Of a DNA stretch of 64,000 nt, positions 52,105 to 60,657 are shown piece by piece. Below the pieces are notes generated by a model. It saw only the letters and a program-made list of their open reading frames with translations, was not told the DNA's origin and ran no database searches. Every line of letters begins with the position of its first letter. Positions within the stretch are counted from its first letter, which is position 1. The position numbers were made by a program, and so were the translations under genes. Source of the DNA: Planctomycetota bacterium (lineage in GTDB: Bacteria; Planctomycetota; UBA1135; GCA-002748355); assembly GCA_020638795.1 (NCBI GenBank), contig JACKHW010000001.1:558001-622000 (forward strand). Direction: 5' to 3'.

Positions 52105-54879
52105 ATGGACGAGCCGTGGGAAGTCGATCTCGACGAGGAGTTCTACCTCGTCGATCCGGACGAGGATCCGATCGAGTGCACCAGCGCGGTGCCCGTTGCG
52201 AATGTCGACACGGACCTCGCGACGCGGACGAGCGAGGAGTTCGCTCTCGAACTCGACGCCGATGCCCTCGCGGACGGATACACGATCGCGGACGGATACA
52301 CGATCGCAGACGGATACACGATCGAGGACGGATACACGATCGAGGACGACCTGTTCGCAGCGTCGTTCGCTTCGTACGACAGTGAGGATGTCGAAGTCCC
52401 GACGGAATCTCCCGAGGAATTCCTCGAGTGGCTCGACGGACTCGCAGAGGGGGCGGAGCCCGCACAAGCCGTCGAAGACGACAGCGACGACGACGTTCCG
52501 GTCGACGACAGCGGCACGACGGGTGGTCTCGAAGCGCCGGTCGAACGTCGCTTCGTGGCGACGCTCCTCGAGGGGCTCGTGCTCTTCGGCATCGTCCTCC
52601 TCGGCGAACTCGCGGTCACTGGCAGGGTCGGCTCGTTCGCCATGCACCCGCACCCGTACTGGTTGGTCGTGTTGCCGATGTCCGCGGCGCGCGGCGTCGT
52701 CGGTGCGATCGTCTCCGCCGGAATCGGTGCCGTGCTCTACGCCACAGGTGCACAACGTGCACTCGATGGTGACTTCGTCGCGATCCTGGACATCGCCGTG
52801 ATGCAAGAAGCGTTGCTCTTCTTCGCCGTCGGTTTCGTCGTCGGTGAGTTTCGCGATGCTGCGCTGCGCCGGTCCGGTGTGCTCTGGGGTTTGTTCTCGG
52901 TGCAGGCTGAAGAGGTCGCGGTCCTGCGTCGCGAGAAAGACTTGCTCGCCGAGGCCAACCACGAGATCAAGCGTCGCCTCGTCGACAGCGCGAGCCAGTT
53001 CGGCAATCTCATTCGCACTGCCACACGGCTCGAAGCCGCCGGTGAGAACGAACTCTTCGATGTCGCGCTCGAGATGATCGAAGAGCATTGCGGTGCATCG
53101 CACTGCGCGGTCCTTGCGGTGCTCGAGGATGGCCTCCTCGACCTCGCGGCGCATCGAGGCTACGACGCACGTGACTTGCGACATCTCTTGACGTCGGCGG
53201 AGGAGAGCCCGCTCGTTCATCGCGTCCTCGGGACCGGGACACGGATCAACGGGTTCGGCGCCGACGAAGTGTTCGTCGCGGAGGGGCCGTTGGTCGTGGC
53301 GCCGATCGCGGATGCGTCAGGTGTCGTGCGCCAGCTCTTGTGTCTGGATCGCATACCGGTGCGCGCGTTCAACGATTCGACAGTCATGACGTTCTACGGC
53401 ATCGCGGATTGGGTCACGGTCACGCTCCGTCGGACGGTCAGTGGTCCCAAGGCGCTCGACTTCCGTCTCGGCCTGCGCGAAGCGATCTCCATCGGCCCGT
53501 GGCTTGGATCGGCGAGCCAGCTCGGTGCACGCATTCGGATCGAAGACGCGCGATGCAGCCGACAAGGCATCCTGAGTGCGCTCCTCACCGTGCAATGCCT
53601 CGGAGTCGGTGAGGACGACACGGCCGACTTGGATCGCTTCGTCGTCGAGCGTCTCGCTGCGGGGTTGAGGCCGACCGATGGCGTGTATGCATTCGGGTAT
53701 CGCTGTTGTTACGTCTTCGTTCTGAGCGGGACGGCTGCCGAAGAAGCCGAGGTCGTGAGAGAACGCGTCGCGGGGCGCATCGCGGAGGCCGTCGAGCCTC
53801 CATTCGCCAGTGCGGTCACGGAAGTGTTCGCACCCGACGTCGAGTCTCCGGACCTCGCCTCACTGTTGCCGCGGATCGCCGATGTGTTTCGGAATACGAG
53901 CGACTTGCCACTCGAGGCGGACCTTCCCGTTTCGGTCGCAGAACGTCTCGAACTCGGTCGCCTCGACGACTTCGTGCGCCGCGTCCGGACGGAGTGGTCG
54001 ATCGCGATTCGCAACGACATCGAACTCTATGTCGTCGAAGTGCGCGATGAGTCCGCGGACACGCGTCGCGGCAACATCCTCGCGAGGCACATCGAACACA
54101 TCGCGCGATCGTTTTTGCGACCCACCGACGGCGTGTATCGCAGTGCGGCCGGGAAGTTCGCGTTCATCTTGCCTGGATCGACCGGGGATGGGGCGTTCGC
54201 GACGCTCGAACGAATCCTCAGCAGCCTCGAGCAGCGTGCGAGTCGAGAGGTCGTCGAACGTGTCGAAGCGCGAGTCTATGCGCTCGGTACCGACTACGAG
54301 CAGTACGAGCGCTTCCTTGCTCGCGTTTTGGGCGACGACGCACAGCCGTCGGGGACGGACGTGCAGCGTGGGCTCGATCGGGCGTTCGCTGCACTCGAAG
54401 GTTCGTCGCCGGAATCCGTGCCCGAACAGGGCGCAGTGTACGAGACCGACGTCGCTTCCGACGATTCGGGGGGCTCGGTCGATGCCGGTGTCTCTCCGGG
54501 TATCACGGCGGATATCGATCGGTTCTTCGACTCGTTCGATGACGATTTCTCCGATGTGTTCGACGAAGTCATCGACGTCGTCGATTCCCTCGAGGACGAC
54601 TCCGAAGTCTTGGTCGAGGACGAGCGCACGCAGATACCGGAAGACGTCGTCGATATCGACGACGTCGCACCTGCCAAGCCTCGACGCCAGTGCACCGCCG
54701 AGACCCTGTCGAGTGGACTCGATGCACTTGCCGAGCTCGCGCGGCACTTTTCACGGCCGAATCCGACCATGGCGGTAGAACGTGCGGATCCGGGCGACGA
54801 AGTCGTGAACCAACTACCGCCCGAAGAGTCCATCGACGGCGACGATGTCTTGGAGATCGAATGGGGGGACGACGCGTGA
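52105..54879 (+). CDS. pelD: PelD-like c-di-GMP receptor with two degenerate GGDEF domains
   Basis: 924 residues; ATG 52105 (MDEPWEVDL) after the pelB stop (an in-frame ATG 52078 overlaps pelB). Order: acidic N-terminal ~150 residues with a 6-residue tandem repeat; four membrane segments at ~150-250; a coiled linker; GAF domain ~296-446; degenerate GGDEF-1 with I-site RPTD (Arg522-Asp525) followed by GYRCC instead of GGDEF; degenerate GGDEF-2 with RPTD (Arg672-Asp675) followed by AAGKF; a long acidic tail. In Pseudomonas PelD one such domain binds c-di-GMP and switches on polymer synthesis. Two are seen here. No cyclase activity expected. Confidence 0.85.
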   Translation: MDEPWEVDLDEEFYLVDPDEDPIECTSAVPVANVDTDLATRTSEEFALELDADALADGYTIADGYTIADGYTIEDGYTIEDDLFAASFASYDSEDVEVPTESPEEFLEWLDGLAEGAEPAQAVEDDSDDDVPVDDSGTTGGLEAPVERRFVATLLEGLVLFGIVLLGELAVTGRVGSFAMHPHPYWLVVLPMSAARGVVGAIVSAGIGAVLYATGAQRALDGDFVAILDIAVMQEALLFFAVGFVVGEFRDAALRRSGVLWGLFSVQAEEVAVLRREKDLLAEANHEIKRRLVDSASQFGNLIRTATRLEAAGENELFDVALEMIEEHCGASHCAVLAVLEDGLLDLAAHRGYDARDLRHLLTSAEESPLVHRVLGTGTRINGFGADEVFVAEGPLVVAPIADASGVVRQLLCLDRIPVRAFNDSTVMTFYGIADWVTVTLRRTVSGPKALDFRLGLREAISIGPWLGSASQLGARIRIEDARCSRQGILSALLTVQCLGVGEDDTADLDRFVVERLAAGLRPTDGVYAFGYRCCYVFVLSGTAAEEAEVVRERVAGRIAEAVEPPFASAVTEVFAPDVESPDLASLLPRIADVFRNTSDLPLEADLPVSVAERLELGRLDDFVRRVRTEWSIAIRNDIELYVVEVRDESADTRRGNILARHIEHIARSFLRPTDGVYRSAAGKFAFILPGSTGDGAFATLERILSSLEQRASREVVERVEARVYALGTDYEQYERFLARVLGDDAQPSGTDVQRGLDRAFAALEGSSPESVPEQGAVYETDVASDDSGGSVDAGVSPGITADIDRFFDSFDDDFSDVFDEVIDVVDSLEDDSEVLVEDERTQIPEDVVDIDDVAPAKPRRQCTAETLSSGLDALAELARHFSRPNPTMAVERADPGDEVVNQLPPEESIDGDDVLEIEWGDDA
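52276..52347 (+). repeat. Four 18-bp tandem repeats inside pelD
   Basis: Units at 52276, 52294, 52312 and 52330, each coding GYTIAD or GYTIED; units differ at single positions. In frame, so the repeat number can vary by whole 6-residue steps without breaking the gene. Confidence 0.9.
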
Positions 54880-56021
54880 AGCACGCTGGCGTCTTGCTCG
54901 GTTGCGTGGCGATGGCGGTGGAAGCCGTATCGCTCGACTGCGCCCTCAGGGATGCGAGTAGCTCTCGAATCGTCGCTTCGTTGTTCTTCCACGTATGTGC
55001 GGCGTTCGTAGCGGTGTTTGCGGCACGACAGTGCGGTGTTCGCGGTCTACGCGAATACGACGCCGTCTTCATCACCGCGATCCTCGTGCCGCTGTTCGGA
55101 CCTGCCCTCGCGTGGATGATGCCCGTGGAGTCCAACGAAGAGGCCGATGCGTCTCGCGAGATGCTCGAGCAAGTCGAGCGGCGTCTCGACCACGAAGAGG
55201 ACTACGCACGACCGTTCTATCGCGGCGACTTCGAAGCGGACCTCGCCAGGCAGGTCAACTCCGTCAGCTACAAGGAAGTGCTGCAGACCGGTGATCTCGA
55301 GCAGAAGCGCGATGCGATCCGCAAGCTGGCGCGACTCGGTGAACCTCGTCACATGATGATGGTCGCACGTCTGCTCGACGACGACGACAGCGAACTGCGC
55401 TTGTGCGCGTACCTCGAACTCGATCGCGTACGCCAAGCGCACGAGCGCGTGATCGGCGATCTGATCGAGTCCTTACGCGCTGATCACATCCATCCAGTTC
55501 GCGAGATCGCGCTCCGCGCCGAGCTCGCGGACGCGAACCTCGAGTATGCGATCAGCGGGACTCTGGACGAAACGATGCGCGTATTCCGAGTCGATCGTTG
55601 TCTCGAGCAGTGTGATCTCGCGCTCGCGCTGGACCCTCACCACACGAGATCGATCGTCATCAAGGCGCGAGGTCTTTGCGAACGTGCAGAACTCGAAGAA
55701 GCCGAGTGCCTGTTGGCGAATCTCCCGGACGAGATCTGGTCGCACCCTTCGATCCGCGGGCTTCGTGCGCGCATTCGCTTCGAAATGCGCGACTTCAAAG
55801 CGGCGAAGGAGATCGGTTTCGAGATGTTGCGACAGTTCATGGATCCGCCGCGGTGGCTGCATGCGCTGTGTGCCGAGCACGAAGTCGATACCGCACACTC
55901 GTGCCGACTCCCGCGGAGCGAGGAGATCGACTTCTTGGCTTCGCTCGAAGACGGATCTCGAGTCGGCTCGAAAGGCAACGAGTTCGTCACAAGCGAGGAG
56001 GTGGTCGATGCGAGTGTCTGA
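54876..56021 (+). CDS. pelE: PelE-like protein
   Basis: 381 residues from GTG 54876 overlapping the pelD stop (GTGA). Two or three N-terminal membrane helices (VKHAGVLLGCVAMAVEAVSL and AVFITAILVPLFGPALAWMM) followed by a helical region with HEAT/TPR-like segments (KRDAIRKLARLGEPRHMMMV, DLALALDPHHTRSIVIKARG). This matches PelE of known pel operons (two TM helices plus TPR-type soluble part). Family knowledge: PelE helps assemble the inner-membrane synthase complex with PelD, PelF and PelG. The end overlaps the pelF start by 14 bases. Confidence 0.85.
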   Translation: MKHAGVLLGCVAMAVEAVSLDCALRDASSSRIVASLFFHVCAAFVAVFAARQCGVRGLREYDAVFITAILVPLFGPALAWMMPVESNEEADASREMLEQVERRLDHEEDYARPFYRGDFEADLARQVNSVSYKEVLQTGDLEQKRDAIRKLARLGEPRHMMMVARLLDDDDSELRLCAYLELDRVRQAHERVIGDLIESLRADHIHPVREIALRAELADANLEYAISGTLDETMRVFRVDRCLEQCDLALALDPHHTRSIVIKARGLCERAELEEAECLLANLPDEIWSHPSIRGLRARIRFEMRDFKAAKEIGFEMLRQFMDPPRWLHALCAEHEVDTAHSCRLPRSEEIDFLASLEDGSRVGSKGNEFVTSEEVVDASV

Positions 56022-57591
56022 GCACGACGCGGATCGAGCGGACGTCTGTCTCGTACTCGAAGGCACCTATCCCTTCGTTGCGGGAGGTGTCTCGAGCTGG
56101 GTGCATCAGATCATCAGCGCACTCGACGAACTCACGTTCTTCGTCCTGCACATCAGCCCGGTCGCGGATTACTACGACGGCTACGCCTACGAACTTCCGG
56201 ACAACGTCATCGGCGTTCGCGAAGTCTTCTTGCACGAACCGGCGAGGTTGCGCGGCGGATTCGAGGCCTACCGCAAGCGCAAGGTGACGGCCGCGTTCGC
56301 GAAGTTCTTGAGCGACGTTCGCGATGGCGCAACGCACGGGTTCGAGGATTTGGTCTACGCGTTCCAACGAAGTGCGATCAAGCACCCCGCCAACCTGCTA
56401 GTGCATCGCCTCAACTGGCCTGGCATCGTCGCTGGCTTTCGCGAGCAAGCCGGCGACGAGAGCTTCCTCAACTACTTCTGGAACTGGTACTACGCACACC
56501 AACCGCTGGCGCGCCTGCTGACGTCACGGCTGCCACGCGCGTCGGTCTATCACACGATCTCGACGGGGTATGCCGGCGTGCTCGCCGCTGCTGCTGCCGT
56601 GCACCACGATCGCCCGATGATCCTGACCGAGCACGGCATCTACACCAAGGAGCGGCGTATCGAGATCCACGCTGCGGAATGGATCCAGGATCGCGTCGAG
56701 GATGATCTCGTCGCGCTCAACCAGGCTCCGTTCTTCAGGCGCTTCTGGAATCACCATTTCGAGATGATGAGTCGGATCTGTTACGACCAGGCGTCGGAGA
56801 TCTTCACTCTGTACAACGGAAACGTTCGCGAGCAGATCAAGGACGGAGCCGATCCGGCGAAAATACGCGTGATCCCCAACGGGATCAGTCTCGACCGATT
56901 CGACGCGCCTGCACGGCGACATGCGGAGCGACCACCGAATCGGCGGTTCACGGTCGGCTTCGTCGGACGTGTCTGTCCGATCAAGGACGTGCGCACGCTC
57001 GTTGCTGCAACGCGTGTCGTCAAGGATCGTGTTCCCGACGTGCTCGTGCGCGTGCTCGGGCCGATGGAAGAGGACCCGCAGTATGCCGAGGAGTGTCAGA
57101 AGCTCGCACTCGCACTCGACCTCGAGCAGAACATACGGTTCGAGGGTCGTGTCGCCGTGCACGAAGTCATGCCCGAACTCGACGTGCTCGTGCTCACGAG
57201 TATTTCCGAAGCGCAGCCGCTCGTGATCCTCGAAGGCGGCGCCGTTGGTCTTCCGGTCGTTGCGACGGATGTCGGCAGTTGCCACGAACTCCTCGGTGGT
57301 CGCACGCCAGAAGATCGTGCGCTGGGTATCGGTGGTTTGATCACTCCGATCGCGTCCCCGGGTGCGACCGGGAGAGCGATCCTCGAACTCTGGGCGGACG
57401 AGAGCCTGCGGCACGCGATGGGGCGGAGCCTGCAGGAGCGCGTACGTCGCTTCTACGACCAAGTGGACCTGCTCGCGTCGTATCGCTCGATCTATCGGTC
57501 GCACATCGAAGACGAAGTCCTGTTCGAGGACACTGACGACGACGCGGTCGACGACGCGAGCGAAGCTATCGTGCACGAGGTACTCGCCTGA
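56008..57591 (+). CDS. pelF: PelF-like glycosyltransferase
   Basis: 527 residues from ATG 56008, 6 bases after a perfect AGGAGG (55996-56001). GT-B fold, family 4-type: VCLVLEGTYPFVAGGVSSWV at the N-terminus (PelF hallmark), GYAGVLAAAAA, LTEHGIYTKERRIEI, IPNGISLDRF, VGFVGRVCPIKDVRTLV and the EX7E-like ISEAQPLVILEGGAVGLPVV. Cytosolic glycosyltransferase that uses UDP-GalNAc-type donors to polymerise Pel. Overlaps pelE upstream and pelG downstream (TGATG). Confidence 0.93.
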   Translation: MRVSEHDADRADVCLVLEGTYPFVAGGVSSWVHQIISALDELTFFVLHISPVADYYDGYAYELPDNVIGVREVFLHEPARLRGGFEAYRKRKVTAAFAKFLSDVRDGATHGFEDLVYAFQRSAIKHPANLLVHRLNWPGIVAGFREQAGDESFLNYFWNWYYAHQPLARLLTSRLPRASVYHTISTGYAGVLAAAAAVHHDRPMILTEHGIYTKERRIEIHAAEWIQDRVEDDLVALNQAPFFRRFWNHHFEMMSRICYDQASEIFTLYNGNVREQIKDGADPAKIRVIPNGISLDRFDAPARRHAERPPNRRFTVGFVGRVCPIKDVRTLVAATRVVKDRVPDVLVRVLGPMEEDPQYAEECQKLALALDLEQNIRFEGRVAVHEVMPELDVLVLTSISEAQPLVILEGGAVGLPVVATDVGSCHELLGGRTPEDRALGIGGLITPIASPGATGRAILELWADESLRHAMGRSLQERVRRFYDQVDLLASYRSIYRSHIEDEVLFEDTDDDAVDDASEAIVHEVLA

Positions 57592-58967
57592 TGGCCGGCA
57601 TCGGTTTCGAACTACGCCGTCTCGCCGGGCTACGCTCCGGTCTCTTCTCGAAGGCGCGAGCGTACACGTCCGCCGGTCTGATCTCTTCCGGTCCGTGGAT
57701 CCTCACCGCGATCACGTTGAGTCTCGTAAGCCTCGGCGGTGGGTTCGAGGTCGCCGAAGCGGGTGAACTCTTCCGCGCGCTCGTCACGTACGGCTTCGCC
57801 TTCAGCCTGATGACGGTCGGCAGTGTCCAGATGGCGTTGACTCGTTGGATCGCGGATCGGCTCTACTTGCGAGAATACTCACGCATCCTGCCGGCGTATC
57901 TCGCGTGTTGTTCGATCGTCGGTGTGTTCCAGGCGTTCGTCGCGGCGTTCTTCTGCTCGACCAACGGCTTCGCGCCGTCGACGACGTATCTCGCGACTGC
58001 GCTCTACGTGATCATCAGTCTCACGTGGATCTCGCTCATCTGGCTGACGGTCATTCGCGAGTACAACCAGATCCTGGTCAGTTTCGCGCTCGGCATGGCC
58101 GTCAGCGTGTGGTCGATGTACGCGTGGGGGAAGAGCGGTGATCTCGATGCCTACCTGGGTTCCTATGGAGCAGGTCAGGCACTGACGTTCGTGCTGTTGA
58201 CGCGGCTGCTGGTTCGCGGGATGCGGACCGAAGGCCCTCGCGAACTCGCGGTATGGAAGAGCCCCGTCCAGTACCGCGCCTTGCTCGGGACTGGGGTCGC
58301 GTATTCGATCGGAATCTGGATCGACAAGCTCGTGTTCTGGATGGACGACGGTCTCGTCGCATCGACGTTCGTGCGTTACCACCCCCTCTACGACACGTGC
58401 ACCTTTCTCGCGTACGTCACGGTGATCCCTGCACTCGCGATCAACCTGATGCATCTCGAGACGTCGTTCTACGAGCGGTACACGGCGTACTACCGCGCGA
58501 TTCTCGGGCACCAGCCGCTTCACGTGATCGATCGCAAGCGCGAAGCGATGTTCGGTAGCCTGCGAACTGGCATCACGCAGCTCTTGCGGATGCAGGGCGC
58601 GATCACCGCCGTCGTGGTCGTTCTCGCGCCGTTCGTGCTCGAGCTTCTTGGACTGCCGCAGTCCGCTATGAGGTTGTTTCGGCTCACGTGCCTCGGTGCG
58701 TTCTTCCACGTCCTGCTGTTGATCACGATCCTCGTGCAGCTCTACTTCGACCTCCGTGTCGCGGCGTTCGCGAGCGCGACCGTGTTTTGTATCGCCAACG
58801 GCGGCTTGACGGTGTGGTCCCGTGCGCTCGGGTTCGAGTTCCACGGCGCTGGGTACGCTGCGGCGTCCCTCATCTCGGTCGTCGTCGCCTACGTGCTCCT
58901 CGATCGTAGACTTCGTTGGCTCGAGTTCGAGACGTTCGCGAGTCAACTCCGTCCGCGGCCCGAGTGA
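57591..58967 (+). CDS. pelG: PelG-like inner-membrane exporter
   Basis: 458 residues, ATG overlapping the pelF stop. Starts MAGIGFELRRLAGLRSGLFS, a close match to the PelG N-terminus, followed by about 12 hydrophobic helices (for example LISSGPWILTAITLSLVSLG, ILPAYLACCSIVGVFQAFVA, LLLITILVQLYF). Member of the MATE/Wzx-like flippase group; exports the Pel polymer across the inner membrane with PelF, PelD and PelE. Last gene of the coupled series; ends 15 bases from a convergent gene. Confidence 0.93.
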   Translation: MAGIGFELRRLAGLRSGLFSKARAYTSAGLISSGPWILTAITLSLVSLGGGFEVAEAGELFRALVTYGFAFSLMTVGSVQMALTRWIADRLYLREYSRILPAYLACCSIVGVFQAFVAAFFCSTNGFAPSTTYLATALYVIISLTWISLIWLTVIREYNQILVSFALGMAVSVWSMYAWGKSGDLDAYLGSYGAGQALTFVLLTRLLVRGMRTEGPRELAVWKSPVQYRALLGTGVAYSIGIWIDKLVFWMDDGLVASTFVRYHPLYDTCTFLAYVTVIPALAINLMHLETSFYERYTAYYRAILGHQPLHVIDRKREAMFGSLRTGITQLLRMQGAITAVVVVLAPFVLELLGLPQSAMRLFRLTCLGAFFHVLLLITILVQLYFDLRVAAFASATVFCIANGGLTVWSRALGFEFHGAGYAAASLISVVVAYVLLDRRLRWLEFETFASQLRPRPE

Positions 58968-58982
58968 GCCGGATCCCGATCC

Positions 58983-60053
58983 TCAAATCCGGACTTCGAG
59001 GATCGGCGCGCCACTCCAGAAGCTCGTAGCGTCGTCCTTGTCCGGATCGAAGCCAGCCGTGTCGCGGGCCGAGCCGTAAACCATCATGAAGCTCGGGCCT
59101 GCCTTGCCATCGCCGATCACGATGTCGAGACCGTCACTGAGTCCGATTTGGAACGACGGATCGATCATCGCGTGTTGCGCGACGAACTGCAGGCCGGCGA
59201 GCTTGGGATCCGCCAGGAGCTGCGGAGTGAGCCACTGGAAACGAGCGTAGCCGCTACCTTGGCTCACGATCGCGGGCGCCGGATGCAGCAAGAAGATCAT
59301 CGCGTAGGCCGTGCACGGCTCGTTGCCGTAACGAATGCTGACCGTTCGACCCGATCGCTGCCCGTCGAGCCAAGAGACGACGACGCTGCCGGGGACCGCA
59401 CCGCGGACCCACGTGTACGCGCCGAGTGCGTTCGTGTTGTTGACCCAGAAACCCGTTGCGCCCGATGTCAGGGTGCTCGGGCATCCCACACCATAGTTCT
59501 CCGCACGAAACGGAGCGCCCGCATCGAACTCACAATCGACACGGTGTGGGAACGGGCCTTGCGACGTCGTGCGGAACTTGATGTCGACACAGAGTGTGGC
59601 GTCGGCGTCGACGACGAACGGTGCTGCGAGTGGCAAGTCGAAGAACGGTTGCGCAACGTTCGTGACGGTGACCGGAGGCAGCGCGAGTCGTGTGCGCGTC
59701 CATGGGCCGACGGTGAGCCCGTCGTTGAGATCGAAGCGCGCGAACGGGATCCGCTTGGTGTCCACGGCGCGCGTCGATAGACGGACGTCGACATCGAGAT
59801 CGTTGCGCGCGAGCGTTTGCAGGCCTTCGTCCATGCGCATCGCGATCTTCGTGATGCGCTCGCCACCTTGCAGACCCGTCGCCGCGCGTCCGTAGAGATA
59901 CTGCGCTCGCGCTGCCGTGTCGGCGAAACCGACCGAATCCGACGACGCTCCGGCCCGCGTGCCGATACCGCTCGGTACGATGGCGGAACTCTGCGCGAAG
60001 GCGGTCGTCGCCGTCACGAGAAAGCAGAGGATCGATCGCGCCCGGGTTTGCAT
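58983..60053 (-). CDS. Secreted protein of unknown function
   Basis: 356 residues with a signal peptide (MQTRARSILCFLVTATTAFA). Mature part is beta-rich, with segments like YGRAATGLQGGERITKIAMR, TRLALPPVTVTNVAQPFFDL and DATLCVDIKFRTTSQGPFPH. It resembles a family of secreted beta-sandwich proteins common in planctomycetes. No catalytic motif is recognised. Faces pelG tail to tail. Confidence 0.7.
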   Translation of the reverse strand: MQTRARSILCFLVTATTAFAQSSAIVPSGIGTRAGASSDSVGFADTAARAQYLYGRAATGLQGGERITKIAMRMDEGLQTLARNDLDVDVRLSTRAVDTKRIPFARFDLNDGLTVGPWTRTRLALPPVTVTNVAQPFFDLPLAAPFVVDADATLCVDIKFRTTSQGPFPHRVDCEFDAGAPFRAENYGVGCPSTLTSGATGFWVNNTNALGAYTWVRGAVPGSVVVSWLDGQRSGRTVSIRYGNEPCTAYAMIFLLHPAPAIVSQGSGYARFQWLTPQLLADPKLAGLQFVAQHAMIDPSFQIGLSDGLDIVIGDGKAGPSFMMVYGSARDTAGFDPDKDDATSFWSGAPILEVRI

Positions 60054-60108
60054 GCTTTTGATGGTGCGGAGGCAACGCTCCGAGGAAGCATAGCTCGCGA
60101 CTGCAAAG

Positions 60109-60657
60109 ATGACCGACAGAAGCGATCAGGAGTCGACAACCCCTGCAGAAGCGACATGGTCGCCGCTGGATCCTGCGTGGATCCCCTGCGAGCGCGTCGC
60201 GCGTACGATCGATGCCATCGTCTGGATCGGGCTGCTCGCGTTCTTGCTCTTCGGGGGTCCCGAGCTCTTCGGCTGGCACTATCTAGGCCTCGAGCCGTGG
60301 CTGCGTGTCCTTTGGATCGTGTTCGGGTGCCTGATCCTCACGCGTGCGTGGCTGTGGCCCCCTGTCGCGTACCGCCACATCCGCTGGCGGCAGACCGAGG
60401 TCGGGATCGAAATCCGGCGCGGCGTGTTCTGGCGTCGCTGGATCACGGTGCCGCGATCGCGCGTGCAACACACGGACGTTTCCGAAGGACCGATGTTGCG
60501 GCGCTACGGCTTGGCGCGAATCACCGTTTACACCGCGGGGACGGAGTTCGCCGAGATCGCGCTGGCCGGCATCGAACAGGGCCAGGCGTTCGCACTGCGG
60601 GACGCGCTCATCGGAAGACCCACGACTATCGCTCCTGAATCGGGTCGTACGGAATGA
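60109..60657 (+). CDS. PH-domain membrane protein (YdbS-like)
   Basis: 182 residues. Two membrane helices (AIVWIGLLAFLLFGGPELFG, LWIVFGCLILTRAWLW) then a bacterial PH (bPH2) domain with YRHIRWRQTEVGIEIRRGVF and VPRSRVQHTDVSEGPMLRRY. The stop overlaps the next gene (ATGA). Family knowledge: YdbS/YdbT pairs occur widely at membranes; in Bacillus they take part in resistance to antimicrobial peptides. Function here unknown. Confidence 0.85.
   Translation: MTDRSDQESTTPAEATWSPLDPAWIPCERVARTIDAIVWIGLLAFLLFGGPELFGWHYLGLEPWLRVLWIVFGCLILTRAWLWPPVAYRHIRWRQTEVGIEIRRGVFWRRWITVPRSRVQHTDVSEGPMLRRYGLARITVYTAGTEFAEIALAGIEQGQAFALRDALIGRPTTIAPESGRTE

Noticed and set aside
52276..52347. Possible CRISPR-like repeat
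   Set aside because: Repeats are directly adjacent without spacers and lie in frame in a coding gene.
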